From Hyphomicrobiales bacterium (GTDB lineage: Bacteria > Pseudomonadota > Alphaproteobacteria > Rhizobiales > Beijerinckiaceae): a DNA stretch of 64,000 nucleotides. Location of the stretch: contig JADJVD010000007.1 in NCBI GenBank assembly GCA_016716745.1, positions 124,001 through 188,000 of the forward strand, written 5' to 3'. A program made the position numbers and the translations under genes. Below are positions 1 to 11,233 of the stretch, piece after piece. The notes under the pieces were generated by a model. That model was not told the origin of the DNA, did not search any database, and was given only the letters and a program-made list of their open reading frames with translations. Each line of letters begins with the position of its first letter. Within the stretch, counting starts at the first letter, position 1.

Positions 1-224
1 GGCCCGGTCAGTTCAACCTCGACTTCACGTTCATGCTGACGCTGAGCGCCCTGTGGACGGCCTGGCGTGGCGGCTTTTCGGCGGCGTCGCTGGGCCTCGC
101 CGCGCTCGCCCTGATCGGCGGATCGCTGTTCCTGTCGATCTATCTTCTGATCGAAAGCGCGCGCTGCGGCGGCGATCCTGTGGCGCTGCTGATCGGCCGC
201 GAGCGCGCGGCGCGGCGGGCCTGA
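1..224 (+). CDS. C-terminal end of an unrecognised small membrane protein (5' end outside window)
   Basis: The reading frame is open from base 3 to the stop at 224, so only the last 73 or so residues are visible; the ATG at 33 is probably internal because coding continues upstream of it. Two hydrophobic stretches can be seen (around LTLSALWTAW and the longer LAALALIGGSLFLSIYLLI), followed by a short basic tail ending RERAARRA, which suggests an integral membrane protein with a cytoplasmic C-terminus. I do not recognise the family. It converges on trpE with only 10 bases between the stop codons. Confidence 0.5.
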   Translation, partial: PGQFNLDFTFMLTLSALWTAWRGGFSAASLGLAALALIGGSLFLSIYLLIESARCGGDPVALLIGRERAARRA

Positions 225-234
225 GCGACGCGGA

Positions 235-1752
235 TTACTGCCCGCGCTTGGCGCGGGTCGCGAACTTCACCGCCTCGTCGGCGGCGCGGAACAGGGCTTG
301 CGCCTTGTTGACGCATTCGCGCTGCTCAGAGGCCGGGTCGCTGTCGTAAACGACGCCGGCGCCGGCCTGCACATGCATCTTGCCGTCCTTGACGACCGAG
401 GTGCGCAGCACGATGCAGGTGTCGAGCTCGCCGCCGGCGCCGAAATAGCCGACGCAGCCGGCGTAGATGCCGCGCTTGACCGGCTCCAGCTCGTCGATGA
501 TCTCCATCGCCCGCACCTTCGGCGCGCCCGAGACGGTGCCGGCCGGAAAGCCGGCCGACAGGGCGTCCACCGCGTCGCGACGCGGGTCGAGCTGACCCTC
601 GACATTCGAGACGATGTGCATGACGTGGCTGTAGCGCTCGATGATGAAGCGGTCCGTGACTTCGACCGTGCCGATCTTGGCGACGCGGCCGACGTCGTTG
701 CGGCCCAGGTCGAGCAGCATCAGATGCTCGGCCCGCTCCTTCGGGTCGGCCAGAAGCTCGGCGGCGAGCGCCTGATCCTCGGCCTCCGTCTTGCCGCGCC
801 AGCGCGTGCCGGCGATCGGGCGGATCGTCACCACGCCGCCGCGCGCACGCACCAGAATCTCCGGGCTCGACACGACGATCTGGAAGCCGCCGAAATCGAG
901 GTAACAGAGATAGGGCGAGGGGTTGACGCGCCGCAACGCGCGATAGAGCGAGAAGGCCGGCAGATCGAACGGCGCGGTGAAGCGCTGCGACAGCACGACC
1001 TGAAAGATGTCGCCGGCGCGGATATACTCCTTCGCCCGCTCCACCATCGCCAGATAGGCCTCCGGCGTGGTGTTGGAGACCGGCGGCGTCGCGGTCAGAT
1101 GCGGATCGGCGGCGGGCGCGGGATGGGCGAGCGCGGCCTCCAGCGTCGCCACCACGCCTTCGAGCCGCGCCAGCGCGCTCTCGTAGGCGGCGCGCGCGGA
1201 GACGCCCGCCTGCGGGCGCACGGGCGTGACGATCGACAGTTCGTCGCGCACCGAGTCGAACACGACCATCACGGTGGGGCGGATCAGCAGCGCGTCCGGC
1301 ACGCCGATGGGATCGGGCTTGGCCGGGGCGAGGCGCTCCATCTGGCGCACCATGTCGTAGCCGAGATAGCCGAACACGCCGGCCGACATCGGCGGCAGGC
1401 CTTGCGGCATGTCGATGCGCGACTCCGCCAGCAGCGCGCGCAGCGCCTCGAGCGGCTTGCCGGGGCAGGGCGCGAAGGCCTCGCGGTCCGTCTTCGGCGC
1501 GCGATTGATTTCGGCGCGGTCGTCGACGCAGCGGAAGACGAGATCGGGGTCGAGCCCGATCATCGAGTAGCGCCCGCGCGCCGCCCCGCCTTCGACTGAC
1601 TCGAGCAGGAACACGTCCCCGTTGCGCGGGCCCGACAGTTTCAGGAACGCCGAGACGGGCGTCTCGAGGTCGGCGACGAGCGTCGTCGCCACGAGGCTCG
1701 CGCGGCCTTCGCCATAGGCGGCGGCGACCGTCTCGAAGGGCGTCGCGTCCAT
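235..1752 (-). CDS. trpE: Anthranilate synthase component I
   Basis: Converts chorismate plus ammonia or glutamine to anthranilate, the first committed step of tryptophan synthesis, normally with a TrpG partner. The 505-residue length fits the family. An N-terminal LLES motif (residues 49-52) is the classic tryptophan feedback-binding element; the chorismate-binding domain shows GDIFQVVLSQRF (247-258), PIAGTRWRGKT (312-322), LLDLGRNDVGRV (346-357) and GTVSGAPKVRAMEIIDE (405-421). It starts 10 bases after the PpiD-like gene on the same strand, so there is no room for a trp leader attenuator here; expression probably comes with the upstream gene. trpG does not follow: a convergent membrane-protein gene ends 10 bases away. 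Confidence 0.97.
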   Translation of the reverse strand: MDATPFETVAAAYGEGRASLVATTLVADLETPVSAFLKLSGPRNGDVFLLESVEGGAARGRYSMIGLDPDLVFRCVDDRAEINRAPKTDREAFAPCPGKPLEALRALLAESRIDMPQGLPPMSAGVFGYLGYDMVRQMERLAPAKPDPIGVPDALLIRPTVMVVFDSVRDELSIVTPVRPQAGVSARAAYESALARLEGVVATLEAALAHPAPAADPHLTATPPVSNTTPEAYLAMVERAKEYIRAGDIFQVVLSQRFTAPFDLPAFSLYRALRRVNPSPYLCYLDFGGFQIVVSSPEILVRARGGVVTIRPIAGTRWRGKTEAEDQALAAELLADPKERAEHLMLLDLGRNDVGRVAKIGTVEVTDRFIIERYSHVMHIVSNVEGQLDPRRDAVDALSAGFPAGTVSGAPKVRAMEIIDELEPVKRGIYAGCVGYFGAGGELDTCIVLRTSVVKDGKMHVQAGAGVVYDSDPASEQRECVNKAQALFRAADEAVKFATRAKRGQ

Positions 1753-1762
1753 CGCCGCGCCG

Positions 1763-3667
1763 TCAGTTCTGCTCGGCGCCGAAGATCGCGCGCTTGACCG
1801 CCTGATCGTCGATGGCGACCTTCGCGTCGCTCTGCAGGCGCGAAAGATACTGGGCGAGGATGTCGTCGGGCAGGGCGCTGCGCAGTTGCTCGGCGATCTG
1901 CTCGTTCTCCTTCGCCTTCGGGTCGAACTTCGGGACGATGGATTCCTTGACGACGAACAGCAGGCGGCCGCCGTCGGGCGTGGCGGCGGAGCCGGCCTCG
2001 CCGGGCTTGACGTTGAACACCTGCGCGACGACGCCGGGAACGAGGCCGGGGCCGCCGCCGCGGCGCACGCCGCCGATCATTTTCACCTCGAGCTTCTCGG
2101 CTTCCGCGATCTGCGCCAGCGTCTTGCCGCCGGCGATCGCCTTCACCGCCTCGGCCGCCTTGGCCTGCAGGCGGCGGGCGGTCTCGTCGGCCTTCCATTC
2201 CGCCTCGACGGTGGCGCGCACCTCGTCGAGCGTGCGGTCGCGCGCGCGCTCGACGCCGGCGACCTCGAACCAGACATAACCGCGGTCCTGCGTCGTCAGC
2301 GTGTCGTTGTCGACGCCGATGTCGGAGGCGAAGGCGGCCTTCAGCAGCGCCTGCGCCTCGGGCAGATCGACTGGCTTGCCGGCCTTGTCGCGGCCCGTGG
2401 CGTCGACGGCCTCGATGGTCTGCGGCGTCAGGCCGGCGGCGGTCGCCGCCTCGGCCAGCGGCTTGCCGGAGGCGCGCTGGTCCTCGATCTTGTCGTGGAT
2501 ATCGCGGACCACGTCGGCGGCGCGCTTTTCCGCGATCTCGCCGCGCAGCTCCCCCGACACCTCGGCGAAGGGCTTCACCGATTCCGGCGCGATCTCCTTG
2601 ACCTGCAACAGCACGGCGCCGAACTCGCCCTTGATCGGCGCGCTGACGCCGCCGGCAGGCAGCGCAAAGGCCGCCTCGCCGATGGCCTTGTCGAAGAAGC
2701 CGGACTTCGCCCTGAGCCCAAGGTCGATGTCGGCCTCCTTGGCGCCCCGCTCGGCCATCACGGTCTCGAAAGTCGCGCCCTCCTTCAGCCTGGCGGCGGC
2801 GGCCTCGGCCTGCGCCATGTCGGGGAAGACGAGCTGAAGCACGCGGCGCTGCTCGGGCGTGCCGAAGCGCTGCGTCTTGACCTGCTCGTAGAGCTTGCGC
2901 GCCTCGTCCTCCGGCACGTCCTCCGGCCGGGCGGCGGTCTTCGGCGTCACCGCCAGCACGACGAGCTTGCGATAGGCCGGCGCGCGGAAATTCGCCTTGC
3001 GGTCGTCGAAATATTTCTGGAGCTGCTCGGGCGTGGCGGCGGCGATCTCGCCGGCCGCGCTCGCCGGCAAAGCGAGCGCCTCGATCGTGCGCGTCTCGGC
3101 GCGGTAGCGGTCGATGGCGGCGAGCAGTGTCGTCGGCGCGGTCATGCCGCCGGCGACCGCCTCGCCGATCTCGCGGCGCAGATAGACGTTGCGCTGCTCG
3201 CGCACGAAGCCCTGCTCGTTGTAGCCCGCGTCGCGGATCGCCGCGTCGAAGCGGGCGCGGTCGAACGCCCCGCTGGCGCCGCGGAAGGTCGGGTCGGCCT
3301 TGATCGCGTCGGCGATGGTTGCGTCGGAAATCGACAGGCCGAGGCGATGGGCCTTCTGGTCGAGCAGCGACTCGGTGACGAGGCGGGACACGACAGCCGT
3401 GTCGAGCCCCATGGCGCGGGCCTGCTCGTTGTTGATCGCCTGCCGCATCTGGCGCTGGTAGCGCGTCAGCTCGTTCTGATAGGCGGCGCGCAGCGTCTCG
3501 CCGGAGAGCTTCGCCTCGCCGACGGTCGCCACCGTGTTGGAGCCGAATCCGCGAAACATGTCGCCGATGCCCCAGATCGCGAAGCTCAGGATCAGGAAGC
3601 CCATGATGATCGTCATGATCGTCCGGCCGATCCAGTTCTGAGTGACGACGCGAATGCCTTCGAGCAT
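1763..3667 (-). CDS. ppiD: PpiD/SurA-like membrane-anchored peptidylprolyl isomerase (periplasmic chaperone)
   Basis: Likely assists folding of proteins leaving the Sec translocon. From the chosen ATG the protein has 634 residues: one N-terminal membrane anchor (about 14-36, with IMTIIMGFLILSFAIWGIG), a SurA_N-type helical chaperone domain (to about 180), a parvulin-like PPIC domain (roughly 250-370, with GLRAKSGFFDKAIGEAAF) and a long C-terminal region. The frame stays open upstream to 4090, but the start at 3667 (MLEGIRVVTQNW) gives the conserved beginning of this family and avoids running deep into divergent tpiA. The neighbourhood tpiA / PpiD-like / trpE is typical of Hyphomicrobiales. 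Whether the isomerase activity is retained cannot be judged from sequence. Confidence 0.9.
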   Translation of the reverse strand: MLEGIRVVTQNWIGRTIMTIIMGFLILSFAIWGIGDMFRGFGSNTVATVGEAKLSGETLRAAYQNELTRYQRQMRQAINNEQARAMGLDTAVVSRLVTESLLDQKAHRLGLSISDATIADAIKADPTFRGASGAFDRARFDAAIRDAGYNEQGFVREQRNVYLRREIGEAVAGGMTAPTTLLAAIDRYRAETRTIEALALPASAAGEIAAATPEQLQKYFDDRKANFRAPAYRKLVVLAVTPKTAARPEDVPEDEARKLYEQVKTQRFGTPEQRRVLQLVFPDMAQAEAAAARLKEGATFETVMAERGAKEADIDLGLRAKSGFFDKAIGEAAFALPAGGVSAPIKGEFGAVLLQVKEIAPESVKPFAEVSGELRGEIAEKRAADVVRDIHDKIEDQRASGKPLAEAATAAGLTPQTIEAVDATGRDKAGKPVDLPEAQALLKAAFASDIGVDNDTLTTQDRGYVWFEVAGVERARDRTLDEVRATVEAEWKADETARRLQAKAAEAVKAIAGGKTLAQIAEAEKLEVKMIGGVRRGGGPGLVPGVVAQVFNVKPGEAGSAATPDGGRLLFVVKESIVPKFDPKAKENEQIAEQLRSALPDDILAQYLSRLQSDAKVAIDDQAVKRAIFGAEQN

Positions 3668-3803
3668 TGAAAAAGTGTCCTGATGGGCTGGGGCGCGGCG
3701 CTTTGTATCGCCCGAGCGCCGCTTTGCATAGCGGCGGCGGAATGCTACTGCGCGGCCGATTGCGGCGACCCGATGTCGCCGCGCCCTGAGCAGGACGGCC
3801 GCC

Positions 3804-4562
3804 ATGTCGCAGAAGCCCAAGCCCCTCGTCGCCGGCAACTGGAAGATGAACGGGGTCGCCGCCTCGCTGGCGGAACTGGACGCCATCTGCGCCGCCGGCG
3901 CGGCGGGCGGGGCGGGGCGCGCGGAGCTGGCGATCTGCCCGCCGGCGACGCTGGTCGCCGCCGCCGCGGCGCTGGTCAAGGGCCGGCCCGTCGCCATCGG
4001 CGGGCAGGATTGCCACGCCAAGGCGTCGGGCGCGCATACGGGCGACATTGCTGCGGAAATGCTGAAGGACGCCGGCGCAACCTGTTGCATCGTCGGCCAT
4101 TCCGAGCGTCGGGCCGATCACGGCGAGACGAACGCGACAGTGAAGGCGAAGGCCGAGGCGGCGTTGCGCGCCGGGCTGATCGCCATCGTCTGCGTCGGCG
4201 AGACGAAGGACGAGCGGGTCGCCGGCAAGACGCTCGACGTCGTCGGCGCGCAGGTCGACGGCTCGCTGCCGGCCGGCGCGAGCGCCGCCAATCTGGTCGT
4301 CGCCTACGAGCCGGTCTGGGCGATCGGCACCGGCCTGACGCCGACGCCGGCGGACGTCGCCGAGGTGCACGCCTTCATCCGCGCCCGGCTCGAGACGCTG
4401 CTGCCGGGGCAGGGCGCGGCGGTGCGCATTCTCTATGGCGGCTCGGTGAAGCCCTCCAACGCGGCCGAACTGATGGGCGTCGCCAACGTGGACGGCGCGC
4501 TCGTCGGCGGCGCGAGCCTCAAGGCGGCGGACTTCATGGGAATCGCCGCCGCGTATCGGTGA
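3804..4562 (+). CDS. tpiA: Triosephosphate isomerase
   Basis: Interconverts dihydroxyacetone phosphate and glyceraldehyde 3-phosphate in glycolysis and gluconeogenesis (cytosolic TIM barrel). The 252-residue product has the substrate-binding GNWKMNG with Lys14, the electrophilic histidine in CIVGHSERR (His99), the catalytic glutamate in [11 protein letters not shown] (Glu169) and the phosphate-binding ILYGGSVKP near the C-terminus. An AGGACGG purine run lies just before the ATG. It is transcribed divergently from the PpiD-like gene, the 136-base gap holding both promoters (none clearly recognised), and is followed by secG. Confidence 0.98.
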   Translation: MSQKPKPLVAGNWKMNGVAASLAELDAICAAGAAGGAGRAELAICPPATLVAAAAALVKGRPVAIGGQDCHAKASGAHTGDIAAEMLKDAGATCCIVGHSERRADHGETNATVKAKAEAALRAGLIAIVCVGETKDERVAGKTLDVVGAQVDGSLPAGASAANLVVAYEPVWAIGTGLTPTPADVAEVHAFIRARLETLLPGQGAAVRILYGGSVKPSNAAELMGVANVDGALVGGASLKAADFMGIAAAYR

Positions 4563-4663
4563 GCGGCGTCCAGGGCTGGCCATCCGGCCTTGCATTGTGG
4601 AGAGGCCCGACCTGAGCCGCAGGCGCGCCGCGCCGGCGGCCCTCCGGCTTTTCGGGACATCGC

Positions 4664-5074
4664 ATGCAGTCCGTTCTCATCGTGATCCACCTGATGGTGG
4701 TGGTGGCGCTCGTGGTCGCCGTGCTGTTGCAGCGCTCGGACGGCGGGGCGCTCGGCATCGGCGGCGGCGGCGGCTTCATGACCGGCCGCGGCCAGGCCAA
4801 CGCGCTGACGCGGGCCACCGGCATTCTGGCGGCGGTGTTCTTCGCCACCAGCATCCTCCTGTCGATTCTGGCGAGCATCCAGAACAAGCCGCGCTCGATT
4901 CTCGACGGCCCGGCCGGAACGCAGCAGAGCGCGCCCGCCGTTCCCGGCGCGCCGGCCCCCGGCGGCAGCGTGCTCGATCAGCTGCGCCAGCAGGAGGGCG
5001 GCCCGCCGACCCCGGCGCCCGCGCCGACGCCCGCTCCCGCCGCCCCCGCGGCGCCGCCGGCTCCGCAGCAGTGA
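4664..5074 (+). CDS. secG: Preprotein translocase subunit SecG
   Basis: Small inner-membrane subunit of the SecYEG channel. The 136-residue product has two membrane helices (about 1-22 and 46-68) separated by the characteristic loop [19 protein letters not shown], a conserved SecG signature. The tail is rich in proline, alanine and glutamine, as in many alphaproteobacterial SecG proteins. The gene lies 101 bases after tpiA and ends a few bases before a strong terminator hairpin. Confidence 0.95.
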   Translation: MQSVLIVIHLMVVVALVVAVLLQRSDGGALGIGGGGGFMTGRGQANALTRATGILAAVFFATSILLSILASIQNKPRSILDGPAGTQQSAPAVPGAPAPGGSVLDQLRQQEGGPPTPAPAPTPAPAAPAAPPAPQQ

Positions 5075-5079
5075 CCCCC

Positions 5080-5109
5080 GAGGGCCGGTTTTCCGGCCCT
5101 CTCTTTTTG
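5080..5109 (+). terminator. Rho-independent terminator after secG
   Basis: A perfect 9-bp stem (GAGGGCCGG / CCGGCCCTC) with a TTTT loop is followed at once by TCTTTTTG. It begins 6 bases after the secG stop and separates secG from pyrG. Confidence 0.9.
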
Positions 5110-5178
5110 TGCGCCCTTCGCGTCGCGCGGCTGTGGATTGCGTCGGCGCGACTCCCCGAATCGGAAAAATCGGAATAG

Positions 5179-6817
<1,639 letters not shown>

Positions 6818-6821
<4 letters not shown>

Positions 6822-8078
6822 CGGTAGTAGTCTTCGTTGCTGACGACCACGCCGGAGCGGCCGAGATCGGCGGCGAAGGCGTCGCGGCGTCGGTTGGTGT
6901 CGGCCACCACGAAGGCCAGCGCCGGCAGGTCGCGCAGCGGCGCGAGACTGGCGACCGGCGCGCCGGCGATTTCGAGCCGCTCCAGCGCCCGCGCCGCGGC
7001 CAGCGGCGTCACGTCGCAGACCGCCGTCTCGCTGACGTAAGCTCGCGCAAGGCGGGCGTGACGGCGAGCGGCGAGAGATCGGACACTTCGGTCCATTCGA
7101 GGCGCAGCACCGCGAGGTTTCGCAGGCCGGCGAGCGGGGCGAGCGAGCGGACCGGCGTGCGATCCGCCTTCAGCGTCTCCAGCGCCGACAGGCCGGCGAG
7201 GGGGGCGAGGTCGCTCACATTCGTCCCCTGAATCGTCAGGAGACGCAGCCGCGACAGGCGAGAGAGCGGGCGCAGGTCCGCCACACGCGGGCAATCCCAC
7301 AGATGGAGTTCTTCCAGCCCGTTGAGCCCGGCGAGCGGCGCGAGATCGGCGATCTGCGTCGCGCCGAGCGACAGAACGCGCAGGCCGCGCAGCCCGGCGA
7401 GCGGCGACAGATCGACGACGTTCGAGTAGGACGCAGTGAGGTCCTGCAATCCGCCGAGCCGGGCGAGCGGCGACAGATCGACGACCGGCGCTTTATCGAT
7501 GGCGAGACGGCGCAGCCTCGTCAGCCGCGACAGGGGCGAAAGGTCGCGCACGCCCGTGCGGCCGAGGTCGAGCCGCTCCAGCGCGGTCAGGCCCGCGAGG
7601 GGCGCCAGATCGCGCAGCGCCGCCTCCTCGCGAAACGACAGCTCCGTCAGTCCGTCGCGCCAGGCGGGCGGCGGCGCCTCGCCGCGCAGGATCGCCGCGC
7701 GCGCCGCCTCGACGTCGACGGCGACCGGCGCTTGCCGCGGCGCGTGGCGACGCCCGAAAGCATCGCGCCCGCGACGGCGAAAGAGATCGCGCCCGCCAGC
7801 GCCGCGAGCAGGGCGATCGCCGGCGCGGGATTGATCAGCCGCGCCTCGCCCAGCGCGGCGGCGACGAGGCCGCCGGCCAGCGCGCCGACGAGGCCGCCTC
7901 CCGCCGCGCCGGCGAAGGCGCGAACGGGCGACAGGTCGGGCGCGTGGCGCAGCAACGCGACGACGAGCAGCGCGAGGCAGGCGAGCGCCGCCAACGTGAC
8001 GAGGACGATCGTCGGATCGCCGCGAACGAGAAGCGCCGCCTGCGCCGGAGGGCGCGCGCCCGTCAGGATCGTCGTCAT
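6818..8078 (-). pseudogene. Membrane protein with internalin-like leucine-rich repeats, broken by two frameshifts
   Basis: Three overlapping frames assemble into one gene. The N-terminal part (from 8078) has several hydrophobic segments (VLVTLAALACLALLVVALL, GGLVGALAGGLVAA, IALLAALAGAISFAVAGA). Near 7735 the frame changes into about ten 22-residue leucine-rich repeats of the form DLSPLAGLxxLxxLxLxxTxV. Near 7040 one base appears to be missing, after which the repeats continue (VTPLAAARALERLEIAGAPV) to the stop at 6818, ending NEDYYR. LRRs of this type usually bind proteins; the topology suggests several membrane spans followed by an LRR domain. It overlaps the 3' end of pyrG by 4 bases in convergent orientation. 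Function unknown; real decay and sequence error are both possible. Confidence 0.7.
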
Positions 8079-8311
8079 CGCGTTGCGTCTCTCCCTCGCG
8101 CGCGGTCGCGCCCGCAGGCCCGGAGCATGCCGCCGCCGCGCCCGCGCCCGCGGTGCGGTTTCGCTCGCGCCGAACAGATCCGCGCGGATGCTGCGAAATG
8201 CGGCAATCCGGCGTTAACGGCGCTGGCGACTTACCGGCTAGCGACCTGATTTCATTACCTTGCGGAAGGAATCGGCGCGCATCGTCCAGGCCACGAACGC
8301 AAGGGGGCGTC

Positions 8312-8977
8312 ATGTCTGGCTCGGTCCGCAATCCATCTGTCTTCTGGTCCTTTGTCTGCGCCGCGCGCGCCTCGATCGAGATGCGTCTCGGCGGTCTCTC
8401 CGAGCCGAGCTACGCCGACATCGTCGCGCGCTGTCCCGATCTGATCGCGGCGCTGGCCGCCTACGATCCGTTGCTGACGCCGGAGATCCGCCACTACGAG
8501 GAAGCGGTGGAGTTCGTCGTCTCCGCCGACTCCGCGCCGGAATGCTTCGCCTCGGCGCAGGATCTCGTCGCCGCCGCGCCCGTGGTGCCGGGCTGGCGCG
8601 TGCGCGCGCTGCGTCCGCGCCGCGACGTTCCCCGCTTCATCGAGGACAACGGCGTCCGGCTCGACACGTCGCGGCTGCGCGTCGCCTACGGCCTCGCCAA
8701 CGACCGGATGGTCGCGATGCTGCTGATCGAGGACGATCTGCCGGGCGACTATTTCGAGGCGCAATATCTGGCCCGCCGCATCGTCGCCGACATGCTGGGC
8801 GAGGAGGACTTCGCCAACTGGATGGCCGACGCGCGGATGCTGCGCTACGAGGATTGGCTCGCCATCTCGCCGGGCGGGCGCTCCTGGCCGCTGGCCGAGC
8901 TGCCGGCGCGGTTCGACGATATCTTCCATCGCCGCCAGCGTCCGGTCGATTACGAGGCGCTGGCGCTGAGCGCGTGA
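8312..8977 (+). CDS. Conserved hypothetical protein (cytosolic, about 221 aa)
   Basis: No signal peptide or membrane segment is seen. The start at 8312 is chosen because GGGGG lies 5 bases upstream and the frame upstream is Arg-rich, as expected of non-coding DNA. The stretch around residues 70-110 (VEFVVSADSAPECF, then LVAAAPVVPGWRVRALRPRRD) resembles a family of bacterial proteins of unknown function in which a 'value at rest / pair of estimates' type sequence precedes an APxxPGWxxxAxRPR motif; I recall no assigned role. An acidic C-terminal half follows. It stands alone between the divergent LRR gene and a VOC-family gene. Confidence 0.65.
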   Translation: MSGSVRNPSVFWSFVCAARASIEMRLGGLSEPSYADIVARCPDLIAALAAYDPLLTPEIRHYEEAVEFVVSADSAPECFASAQDLVAAAPVVPGWRVRALRPRRDVPRFIEDNGVRLDTSRLRVAYGLANDRMVAMLLIEDDLPGDYFEAQYLARRIVADMLGEEDFANWMADARMLRYEDWLAISPGGRSWPLAELPARFDDIFHRRQRPVDYEALALSA

Positions 8978-9029
8978 GCGGCGCCTCGACGAGGCTCGAA
9001 AAGCCCGCGCGCGCCGGCTATAATGCGTC

Positions 9030-9947
9030 ATGACCATTCCCGCGCCGCGCCCGCTCGACCATCTCGTGCTCGCCGCCCGCGACCTCGCGGCGCAGGCGGA
9101 CTTCTATCGCCGCCTCGGCTTTCAGGTCGGGGCGCGCAACCGCCACCCGTGGGGCACGGAAAACCATATCGTCCAGCTCGACGGCGCGTTTCTCGAACTG
9201 ATCTCGACGGGGGCCGACTTCGTCGCCCCGCGCGATCCCGATCCGCGCACCTTCTCCTTCGCGGCCTTCCTCGCCGGCTATCTCGCCGAGCGCGAGGGCT
9301 TCGCCATGCTGGCGCTGCGCTCGACCGACGCGCGCGCCGATGCGGCCGCCTTCAAGGCCGCGGGCGTTGGCGATTTCGATCCCTTCTATTTCGAGCGGCG
9401 CGGGCGCGGGACGGACGGGCGCGAGCTGCATGTCGCCTTCTCGCTCGCCTTCGCCCGCTCGCCGCTGATCCGCGACGCCGGCTTCTTCGTCTGCCAGCAG
9501 CATCACCCGGAGAATTTCTGGAACCCGGCCTTCCAGACCCACCCGAACGGCGCGCGGCGCCTCGCGGCGGTCGTCATGACGGCGGACGGCCCGTCCGATC
9601 ACGCCGAGTTCCTGTCGCACCTGACCCGCCAGCGCGAAATGCTGGCGACCTCGATGGGGCTCGAACTGGCGCTGCCGGACGGGCGGCTCGAAGTGCTGAC
9701 GCCGGCCGCCTTCGCCTTCCGCTATGGCGGGGCCGCGGCCGAAAGCCTCGCGCCGCCCCTGCCGCTCGAGGCCAAGCCCGACCACACGCCGACGCGCCTT
9801 GCCGCCTATCGTATCGCCGTCGACGATCTCGATGCGACGCAGCGTCGTCTCGCCGACAACGCCGTTCCCGCCGAGCTGCGCGGCGACCTTTTGATCGTGC
9901 CGGCCGCCGCCGCCTGCGGCGTCGTGATCGCGTTCGAGCCGGCCTGA
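9030..9947 (+). CDS. VOC-superfamily (glyoxalase-like) protein
   Basis: 305 residues. The N-terminus reads LDHLVLAARDLAAQADFYRRLGF, the signature first beta-alpha-beta of the vicinal oxygen chelate fold, with His12 as a probable metal ligand; a second half-module starts around residue 130 and a further betaalpha repeat is visible near 245 (YRIAVDDLDATQRRLADN). The length and the GTENHIVQLDGAFLELI strand fit the Glyoxalase_3-like group, often annotated as glyoxalase/bleomycin-resistance or dioxygenase-like. The substrate cannot be deduced. It lies 52 bases after the preceding hypothetical gene. Confidence 0.8.
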   Translation: MTIPAPRPLDHLVLAARDLAAQADFYRRLGFQVGARNRHPWGTENHIVQLDGAFLELISTGADFVAPRDPDPRTFSFAAFLAGYLAEREGFAMLALRSTDARADAAAFKAAGVGDFDPFYFERRGRGTDGRELHVAFSLAFARSPLIRDAGFFVCQQHHPENFWNPAFQTHPNGARRLAAVVMTADGPSDHAEFLSHLTRQREMLATSMGLELALPDGRLEVLTPAAFAFRYGGAAAESLAPPLPLEAKPDHTPTRLAAYRIAVDDLDATQRRLADNAVPAELRGDLLIVPAAAACGVVIAFEPA

Positions 9948-9987
9948 ATTCGGGAGGTGCGCCAGCGCACGTCCTGACCGAACCGTC

Positions 9988-10024
9988 GCCCGCAGCTTGA
10001 GTCCTGCGGGCCGGGGCTTTCTTG
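9988..10024 (+). terminator. Possible weak terminator after the VOC gene
   Basis: An 8-bp stem GCCCGCAG / CTGCGGGC with an 8-base loop is followed by CGGGGCTTTCTT. The T tract is poor, so this is a candidate only. Confidence 0.4.
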
Positions 10025-10071
10025 CGTGCAAGAATTCCGCGCGCGAGGGAAAGGGGCAGGGGGAGGCGTCG

Positions 10072-10479
10072 TTGATCGTTCAATCGCTGTCGGGGCTTGC
10101 GGCGTTTTTCGCCTATTTCTTCACCGGCGCGGCGCTGACCGTCGCCTACATCTTCGTCTACACGCGGGTGACGCGGCACGACGAGTTCGCCCTCATCTTC
10201 GAGGAGCACAACGCCTCGGCGGCGCTGGCGCTCGGCCTGTCCATGCTCGGCTTCGCGCTGCCGCTGGCGAGCGCCATCCTGCATACGGTGTCGATCCTCG
10301 ATTGCCTGATCTGGGGCCTGATCGCCCTCGTCGTGCAGATCGCCGCCTATTTCATCGCGCGGCTCGTGCATCCGACGGTCAGCGACGCGATCGCCGACAA
10401 TTCGCTCGCCGCCGCGCTCTGGCTCGGCTTCGTCTCGGTGACGGCCGGCGTGCTCAGCGCCGTCTCGATGAGCACGTGA
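10072..10479 (+). CDS. DUF350 family inner-membrane protein (YjfL-like)
   Basis: 135 residues with four predicted membrane helices (LAAFFAYFFTGAALTVAYIFVY; ALALGLSMLGFALPLA; CLIWGLIALVVQIAAYFIA; LAAALWLGFVSVTAGVLSA). The pattern of small helices and the conserved NASAALALGLSMLGFALPLASAI segment match DUF350. A TTG start at 10072 is preferred because GGGGGAGG lies just upstream; an ATG further upstream (9997) would add a charged, unlikely N-terminus. It is the first gene of a three-gene run with a DUF1190 gene and a glutathionylspermidine-synthase-like gene, the same trio as E. coli yjfL-yjfM-yjfC. Role unknown. Confidence 0.85.
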   Translation: MIVQSLSGLAAFFAYFFTGAALTVAYIFVYTRVTRHDEFALIFEEHNASAALALGLSMLGFALPLASAILHTVSILDCLIWGLIALVVQIAAYFIARLVHPTVSDAIADNSLAAALWLGFVSVTAGVLSAVSMST

Positions 10480-10487
10480 GGCGCGAC

Positions 10488-11232
10488 ATGGCCAAGCCCA
10501 CGAAACCGATCTTTCCAAAGCCGAACGCGAGCAAGCCCGGCGCGACGAAACCAGGCGCGACGAAACCAGGCGCCGCCAAGCCCGCCAGCGGCTCGAAACG
10601 CTCGACTGCGGTGACGTTGCTGGCGCTCGGCGCCGGCGCTGTCACCATCTACGCGGCGACGCAAGGGCGGCTCGAACGACTATGCGTTCGAGAAGGACGA
10701 AGCGACGCTGATGTTTCCGTCGCAGGACATTTGCAGCGCCTCGGGCGTCGTGCCGCCCGCCGATTGCGCGACGACCTGGAACGAGGCGCGCAAGGCGCAT
10801 GAGGCGCATGCGCCCACCTTCTCGACGCAGAGCGCCTGCGAATCCGAATTCGGCTTCGGCAAATGCGGCCCGCCCTCGACGGCGGGCGTCGGAGCGGCGA
10901 GCGTCTTCATTCCGCTGATGGCCGGCTACGCGCTGTCGCGCATGGGAACCGGTTACCGCGCGCAGTCGCTCTATCAACGCCGCGAGGATCAGGAGGGCCA
11001 GTATCGCGTCAGCGGCTTCGTGACGCCCCCGTCGACCGGATCGTCGGGATCGTCCTCGTCCTCCTCATCGGGCGGATCGCGCTGGTCGTCGAGCTCGTCC
11101 TCGTCGAACTGGAGCCGCTCCTCGGGGCCGACGGTCTCGCGCACAGGCTCGCAGAGCGCGATCTCGCGCGGCGGCTTCGGCTCGACGTCGCGGTCGTTCT
11201 CGTCGAGTTCGTTCCACTCCTCGGGGAGCTGA
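10488..11232 (+). pseudogene. DUF1190 family exported protein (YjfM/YgiB-like), one apparent frameshift
   Basis: The first part (from ATG 10488) is a Lys/Pro-rich N-terminus (TKPGATKPGAAKPASGSKRS) followed by a hydrophobic segment VTLLALGAGAVTIYAATQG. An extra G in the GGG run near 10667 breaks the frame; deleting it restores SNDYAFEKDEATLMFPSQDICSAS and the DUF1190 core with paired cysteines (DICSAS, PADCATTW, SACESEFGFGKCG), then an RPxxxGYxxxR-like segment and a serine-rich tail (residues of the last 60 are over half Ser). The stop overlaps the next gene region with one base between them. Probable exported or membrane-anchored partner of the downstream ligase-like enzyme. Confidence 0.8.
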
Positions 11233-11233
11233 T

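Noticed and set aside
1641..4595. A 984-residue minus-strand open frame across trpE, the PpiD-like gene and tpiA
   Set aside because: It is in the wrong frame to real genes and Arg-rich; the conserved proteins lie in other frames.
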